From the NCBI GenBank assembly GCA_030734395.1, contig JAUZTG010000036.1, positions 124,001 to 188,000 of the forward strand: DNA of 64,000 nt. Reading direction: 5' to 3'. Positions 59,164 through 64,000 of the stretch are shown here, one piece after another (position 1 is the first letter of the stretch; every line of letters begins with the position of its first letter). Origin of the DNA: Sarocladium kiliense. Its lineage: Eukaryota > Ascomycota > Sordariomycetes > Hypocreales > Sarocladiaceae. Below the pieces are notes generated by a model that made no database searches, was not told the origin of the DNA, and saw only the letters and a list, made by a program, of their open reading frames with translations. Made by a program: the position numbers and the translations under genes.

Positions 59164-59551
59164 TATCACGATCGATCGCGCGTGGGAGATGGGTCGGGCT
59201 ATCGTGGGATGGCGATGGTGGAAGGATAGTTGGGGAGCTGTTAGTAGCCGCGAGTTGATGAGGTGTCGTTAATTTTAGGGGGGATCTGGTGGGAAAAAAT
59301 CGCGGGGGCTGCGGCGGAGCATCGCGAATGTGTCCCGAGGATAGCCAAGTCCTACATTGCCTATTTGAGGGGTAGGGCTGATTGGGGGAAGACGATCTAG
59401 GCCAAGATCAGCAGTTTAGAGGATGAGGTTAAGATCTAGATATAAATTGAGCTATACTTTGAGATTATTGGCGGTGCACGGTGTCAGGCTGAGTGCTGAA
59501 TGTGGTTGACTAGGGGAGCTTGTCCGTACTGACCGACTGAGCTGTAGGAGG

Positions 59552-59576
59552 CAGCACAGCACAGCACAGCACAGCA
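59552..59576 (+). repeat. (CAGCA)n microsatellite
   Basis: Five or so units of CAGCA upstream of phs1. Ordinary slippage repeat. Confidence 0.8.
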
Positions 59577-60512
59577 GTGAGACGTCGGCAGATGCGATGG
59601 GATGCGATCACTCAAGACGGAGGCCACATGGTTCGAAGCTTGAAACGGTTGCAAGTTGACTAGGCCAACACAGCATCTTCCAGCATGTCTCAAAATCATG
59701 TCCTGCTCGCAGAAAAGCTCAGCTGAGGCCAGCTTCCTTCTCTCTCGTTCCGCCTCGCCTAGACAACCAGCCCACATTCCAGTGCCCTCCGACCGGGGGA
59801 AGCAGCCGAAAGGCTAAGCCCAAGGGTATTAAGCATACTGAGACATGCCATGGGCAAAAGAAAAAAAAGCCACAGCAAAAAGCCCCACGACTTAGGTTCC
59901 AGCCGGTTGCACTTGGCGATCCGATGTTGTTTGGTGTCAAGGTGTCTTGGGAGCAGCTATACCGGGAGACAGAGCCGCATCCGGGGTAGGATAAGTGATG
60001 GACAGGGTTTCACAGAAAGGTCAATTCAGGTCACATTGCCCTCCTGTGTCTAGGAAACTCTGAATGGCATCGTCATGCAATGATCATTCTCATCGCCAGG
60101 TGCTGAGAGTTTGCTCGGGGGTGCTGTCCGCAACCGGCAGTATTTTGTGACGTTGGTCCTACAGAATGCTGGGCGGCCGAGGTTCCCCGCGCGGTTCGGT
60201 CGTATTCTCACAAGTGTGCAAGGATGTTTTGAATAAGCGATTGATCAGGCTGGAGCAAAGGAAGGTTGGTTAGAAATTGTGGGAATTGGGAATATCTTCA
60301 ATTGGGGGAGAGGAGAAGAGTCGTAGGCAAGCTGTGAACCCATCGTGCGGCTCTGCCATGCCCAGCTACTAGTTCCAACGGGAAGCGATGGAGACAGAAT
60401 CCCACGGACAAACTCCAAGAACCTGCCCAGAGATCTTTCTCCAACTTCCAGCCACGACGATCTATCTCATCTCAAGCCCCCCAACCCAGAACAAGGCGGC
60501 AATTCAATTCAC

Positions 60513-60528
60513 CTCTCTCTCTCTCTCT
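60513..60528 (+). repeat. (CT)8 microsatellite
   Basis: Eight perfect CT units in the transporter's upstream DNA. Confidence 0.85.
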
Positions 60529-60820
60529 GCTCCAAAGGCTTGCCGCTCTCGTCCTAGTCTCCGCTCCACTCCTCTACTACCGTACCGTATAGCGGGCGGC
60601 CAACACCGACGCCTCGACTTATTACAGCCCAGCCCAGTCTAGGAGACTGGACTAGTCCCCGGAGTAATGTGTGTGCCGAGCGAGGGTGTGCACCAGCAGC
60701 AGCACCGGTACCGTGTGTCTCACACAGTGCCGGGAGCAGCCTCCTAGTGCCTCGTTGTCTTAGATCAGTGCCGGCCTTACCACCGTCTCCCCCGTCCTCG
60801 ACTCCAGCTAACCCCAGAGC

Positions 60821-60841
60821 GGGGGGGGGGGGGGGGGGGGG
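60821..60841 (+). repeat. G21 homopolymer
   Basis: Twenty-one consecutive G on the plus strand. May form a G-quadruplex. Length is uncertain because sequencing of such runs is error-prone. Confidence 0.85.
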
Positions 60842-60981
60842 TGTCAGTGGGGAGAGAGACGAGAGACTTGATGACCAGCGTGTGATCTGAACACCGCTGA
60901 TCCTTGTCTTGGCTTGTTGTGTCTCACGCCGTAAACGTTGGAGCAGCATGGCAAGGAGCGAGAGAGCGAGATAGAGGGAGA

Positions 60982-61002
60982 CCCCCCCCCCCCCCCCCCC
61001 CC
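60982..61002 (+). repeat. C21 homopolymer followed by G6
   Basis: Twenty-one C then six G (61003-61008). It is complementary to the G21 tract 140 bp upstream. Confidence 0.85.
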
Positions 61003-61040
61003 GGGGGGTGGGAGGTTGCTGTTGTTCCCCAGACCTCGTG

Positions 61041-61048
61041 TATATAAG
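61041..61048 (+). promoter_or_regulatory. TATA box of the transporter gene
   Basis: TATATAAG, 139 bp upstream of the ATG at 61180. A good core-promoter match in a GC-rich setting, just downstream of the C21/G6 tract. Confidence 0.65.
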
Positions 61049-61179
61049 TATTGTTCATGACCCCGTCCTTGTATACTTTGCCAACCCATTCTCCATTGTT
61101 CTTTTTCCTCCATTGGACTTATTTGGAAGTTTGCTGAAGACTCTAGGTAAAGTGCATCATCACATCCAGTCTCTTCACA

Positions 61180-63279
61180 ATGGATACCAAGTCTTCTTCC
61201 TCATCCCGTGAGGGCGTCCCTGTCGCCACTCACGATGGAAAGCACATCTCCGGCGCATTCAAGGATGAGACTGACCCCGTCACTGGCGGTGTTACTTCTT
61301 TCACTGGGGCTGGTCGCCGGACATCTGCTGCTGGCACCTACAATGTCATTGAGAACCCTCTGACAGTGAGTACTTCCTCTTTGTTTACTCCCTCATATCA
61401 ACTCGTGAAGCAGATTTCTCTTCCAGGACTTGGGAACTGACATGATCTTCCTCTTCCTCAGCGCATTTCTCCCGACGAAGCCGTAAGGAATGCCCGCATA
61501 TTCGCAGAAGAAGCCGGCATGCCAGGCGACGCCGACCTCTTCGGCCGCGCAGCTCTCGTTGCGCGTAGTCCCGAACAGTTCGAAATGGTCGAGTCTCTAT
61601 CCCAAGAGGAGCGCGATGCTCTCGCCTATGAGAGAGATCACAAGTGGCACGGCCCCAAGATGCTGTGGTACTCTATCGGCCTTTGCGCCATTGGTGCTGC
61701 GACTCAGGGTTGGGATCAGACTGGATCCAATGGTGCCAACTTGACTTTCCATGAAGCTCTTCACATTGACGGCAAGGGTCGTGATGAGTGGATTGTTGGT
61801 TTGATCAACTCGATCATCTTCCTGACTGCAGGTCTCATGTAAGTCGCACATCACCCTCTTCACATAGCGACTTCGAGCACACACTGACCTCCTGCAGCGG
61901 CGCATTCATTGTCGATCCCCTCAACCACTACCTTGGCCGTCGCGGTGAGATCTTCCTCACTGCGCTCTGCCTGACTGCCACTCCCATCGGTTCCGGCTTC
62001 GCCACTACATGGCAAGGTCTCTTCGCTGCTCGCTTCGTCATGGGCATCGGCATTGGAGCCAAGAACGCCACTGTCCCCATTTACTCCTCCGAGATGGCTC
62101 CTCACCGAGTCCGAGGTGCTCTCGTCATGTTCTGGCAGCTCTGGGTTGTCGCGGGTATCTTCCTTGGGTTCTGCGCCAACGTTATTGTCAAGGATACTGG
62201 TAAGCCTTCTTCTCCAAGCTCTTCAGCGAATCAATCTTTTCTGACATTCTGCAGGTGACATCTCTTGGCGTCTCCAGCTTGGCTCTGCCTTCATTCCCTC
62301 CCTCCTCCTTGCCATCGGAATCTATTTCTGCCCCGAGTCTCCCCGTTGGCTCATGAAGCACGGCAAGCTTGCCAAGGGCTTCCAGTCCATGAAGGCTCTC
62401 CGCGCTCACCCCATCATTGCCGCCCGCGACTACTACTACTCCTATGTCATCTACCAGGTCGAGAAGAAGGAGAACCCTGGCTCCACCTACTTCAGCCGTA
62501 TGAAGGACATCTTTGTCATCCCCCGTATCAGGAGGGCGAATTATGGTGCTTCTACTGTCATGCTTGCGCAACAGATGTGCGGTATCAACATCATCTCTTT
62601 CTACAGCTCCACAATCTTCAAGGAGGCTGGTTACAGCGACACACAGGCTCTCTACGCCTCGCTCGGATACGGTGCTATCCAGGTCGTCTTCACCATCCCA
62701 ACGCTGTTCCTCATCGACACCAAGGGCCGACGAACCCTCTGTCTCATCACATTCCCGCTCATGTGCATCTTCCTCCTCGCAGCTGGTCTATCCCTGCTAC
62801 AGCCCGAGTCTGCATCTACAGGCGCTAAAATCGGCCCTGTTGCGCTCTTCGTCTACCTCTTCACAATCTGCTACTCCCTAGGCGAGGGCCCCGTGGCTTT
62901 CCAGTATTCTGCCGAGGTCTTCCCTACCATCCAGCGTGAGCAGGGCATGGCCTGGGCCGTCTGCATCAACAACACCTTTGCTGGTGTTCTTGGCTTGACC
63001 TTCCCGCGCATGTCCACAGTCATGACACCGACTGGAGCCTTTGGTTTCTACGCTGGCCTGAACCTGATTGCTTGGGGCATGATCTACTGTTTCGTGAGAG
63101 AGACGAAGCAGCTGACGCTCGAAGAGCTTGATCAGGTCTTCTCGATCCCGACTAAGGAGTATCTCTCCCACGAGACCAAGGTGTGGCTGCCTTACATGGT
63201 CAAGCGTCATATTCTGCGCAAGAGGATTGAGAAGCCCCCACCGATCATTGATATCCAGACTCACGTCGAGAAGGCTTAA
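61180..63279 (+). CDS. MFS sugar/polyol (inositol-type) transporter
   Basis: Four exons, 61180-61365, 61462-61838, 61898-62199 and 62255-63279, with GT-AG introns and 629 residues. A long cytosolic N-terminus of about 150 residues (with RISPDEAVRNARIFAEEAG and WHGPKMLWYSIGLCAIGAA) precedes the first membrane helix, as in the Itr-like subgroup of fungal sugar porters. Signatures are AATQGWDQTGSNGAN, YLGRRGE, PESPRWL, LAQQMCGINIISFYSS, DTKGRR, GEGPVAFQYSAEVFPT and RETKQLTLEELDQVF. Twelve helices are expected in the plasma membrane. The substrate, a hexose or a polyol such as myo-inositol, cannot be read from sequence. In the first intron an earlier AG at 61423-61424 exists, but the one at 61460-61461 keeps the frame. 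Confidence 0.93.
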
Positions 63280-64000
63280 AAAGGAACTGTCTATGTATCA
63301 AGACGTTGAAAGACAGGAGGAGAGCACATTTGGGGTCATGGAGGACCCGACTTTAGCATCACATAACTGTCCATGACCGGTACACTCACGTACTCGCAAT
63401 ACATACATACTGTTGTTTACTCAATTCGGCCACTGCTGCTCACATGGTTGTCTCGTGCGTTCCACTGTGCATTCCAGCTCATCTGGATTCTCGTGCAAAG
63501 ATCCCCTATTGTCGCTCACGCGAGCACCGGAGCCCACGGCCGCGTGCCAATTCGCTTGTCGCGGCACAGCGTCTCACTCGAGGAATCTCTTTCTCCATGA
63601 TTTGAGTTTCTCCCCAATTTCTAGAACTCCACTAAATTCCCCATCCTCTCTCTCTCATGTGGAGTATTTTCGTCTCTTCCCCAAGGGGATATGATATGAT
63701 ATGATGTCGTAGTGGGCACTGTTCGTCGCCTCATTTACTCGCACTGTACCCGCTATCCATCCATCCATCCATCCAGGTCAGCGCTCCCTCCTCGGCCGGG
63801 TTTAACCAGCGCGCTGCCGACTTGCAGATCCCTGACCTGCCGTACGCTGTAGCGTCGCAATTCGCTGGCGGCTTGCATGGAGTGGATCGAACGATGATGC
63901 TGGTGGCTGCGGGCAAGGCCTGCGCTCCCTTGCAAGCCCGCCCAACTCGGTGCGGCCCTTACGACCAATACCCACCTGATTCGTGCTGAGGGCGGCTCAT
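63280..64000. other. Intergenic to the right edge
   Basis: 3' flank of the transporter. A CCAT tetranucleotide repeat lies at 63757-63775 and short ATGAT repeats near 63689-63705. No gene supported before the window ends. Confidence 0.6.
63757..63775 (+). repeat. (CCAT)4-5 microsatellite
   Basis: Four full CCAT units plus CCA. Simple-sequence repeat only. Confidence 0.85.

Larger units (their letters stand above)
59164..61179. other. 2 kb divergent promoter, phs1 / transporter
   Basis: Contains the pentanucleotide repeat near 59552-59576, a CT run at 60513-60528, a G21 tract at 60821-60841, a C21 tract at 60982-61002, and a TATA box at 61041-61048. No supported gene. Confidence 0.65.

Overview
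The window looks like a nuclear chromosome segment of a filamentous ascomycete (Pezizomycotina). The reasons are many short introns with lariat-type branch sites, a HET-domain protein, a LaeA-like methyltransferase, a secreted large-subunit catalase, a Ste12 with two C-terminal C2H2 fingers, and fungal BUD4, Atg33 and Swc5 homologues. Dothideomycetes seems the best class-level guess, but this rests on general resemblance only.

Layout. 1-3.2 kb: 3' end of the Mph1 helicase and an Atg33-like mitophagy protein. 4.1-6.6 kb: a six-exon secreted catalase on the minus strand, then a 3.6 kb stretch without a supported gene. 10.2-19.3 kb: an eight-exon LaeA-like methyltransferase, a HET protein, cofactor-independent phosphoglycerate mutase (11 exons), histidine isomerase HIS6 and, head to head with it, an intron-containing tRNA-Val(CAC). 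20.5-29.8 kb: BUD4 and coronin. 29.8-39.2 kb: a 9.4 kb stretch where I can support no gene, ending in a pyrimidine-rich leader of STE12. 39.2-50.7 kb: STE12, Faf1, Swc5, a phytanoyl-CoA dioxygenase-like enzyme, a WDR70-type WD40 protein and an SRPK-like kinase with a disrupted frame. 51.7-59.2 kb: the Snf2/Sth1 remodeller, a DUF676 serine esterase and the fatty-acid elongation dehydratase Phs1. 61.2-63.3 kb: a sugar/polyol transporter with G21 and C21 tracts upstream.

The content is mainly housekeeping and regulatory: DNA repair, chromatin, ribosome assembly, actin and septum, glycolysis, histidine and very-long-chain lipid synthesis. Genes are monocistronic and face both ways. I see no biosynthetic cluster, virus, transposon or CRISPR. 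Exon models were built by hand, checking reading phase at every junction and family continuity across it.

The most interesting signal is a 51-nt intron in the phosphoglycerate mutase gene with AT-AC ends (ATAAGT donor, CTAAC branch site). It lies between a 21-nt and an 18-nt exon and cuts between two metal-ligand residues of the active site. Other points are a GC-AG intron in coronin, a stop-free 57-nt intron in the esterase gene, a G6-associated frame break in the kinase, and the paired G21/C21 tracts. I did not find a convincing new multi-gene system.
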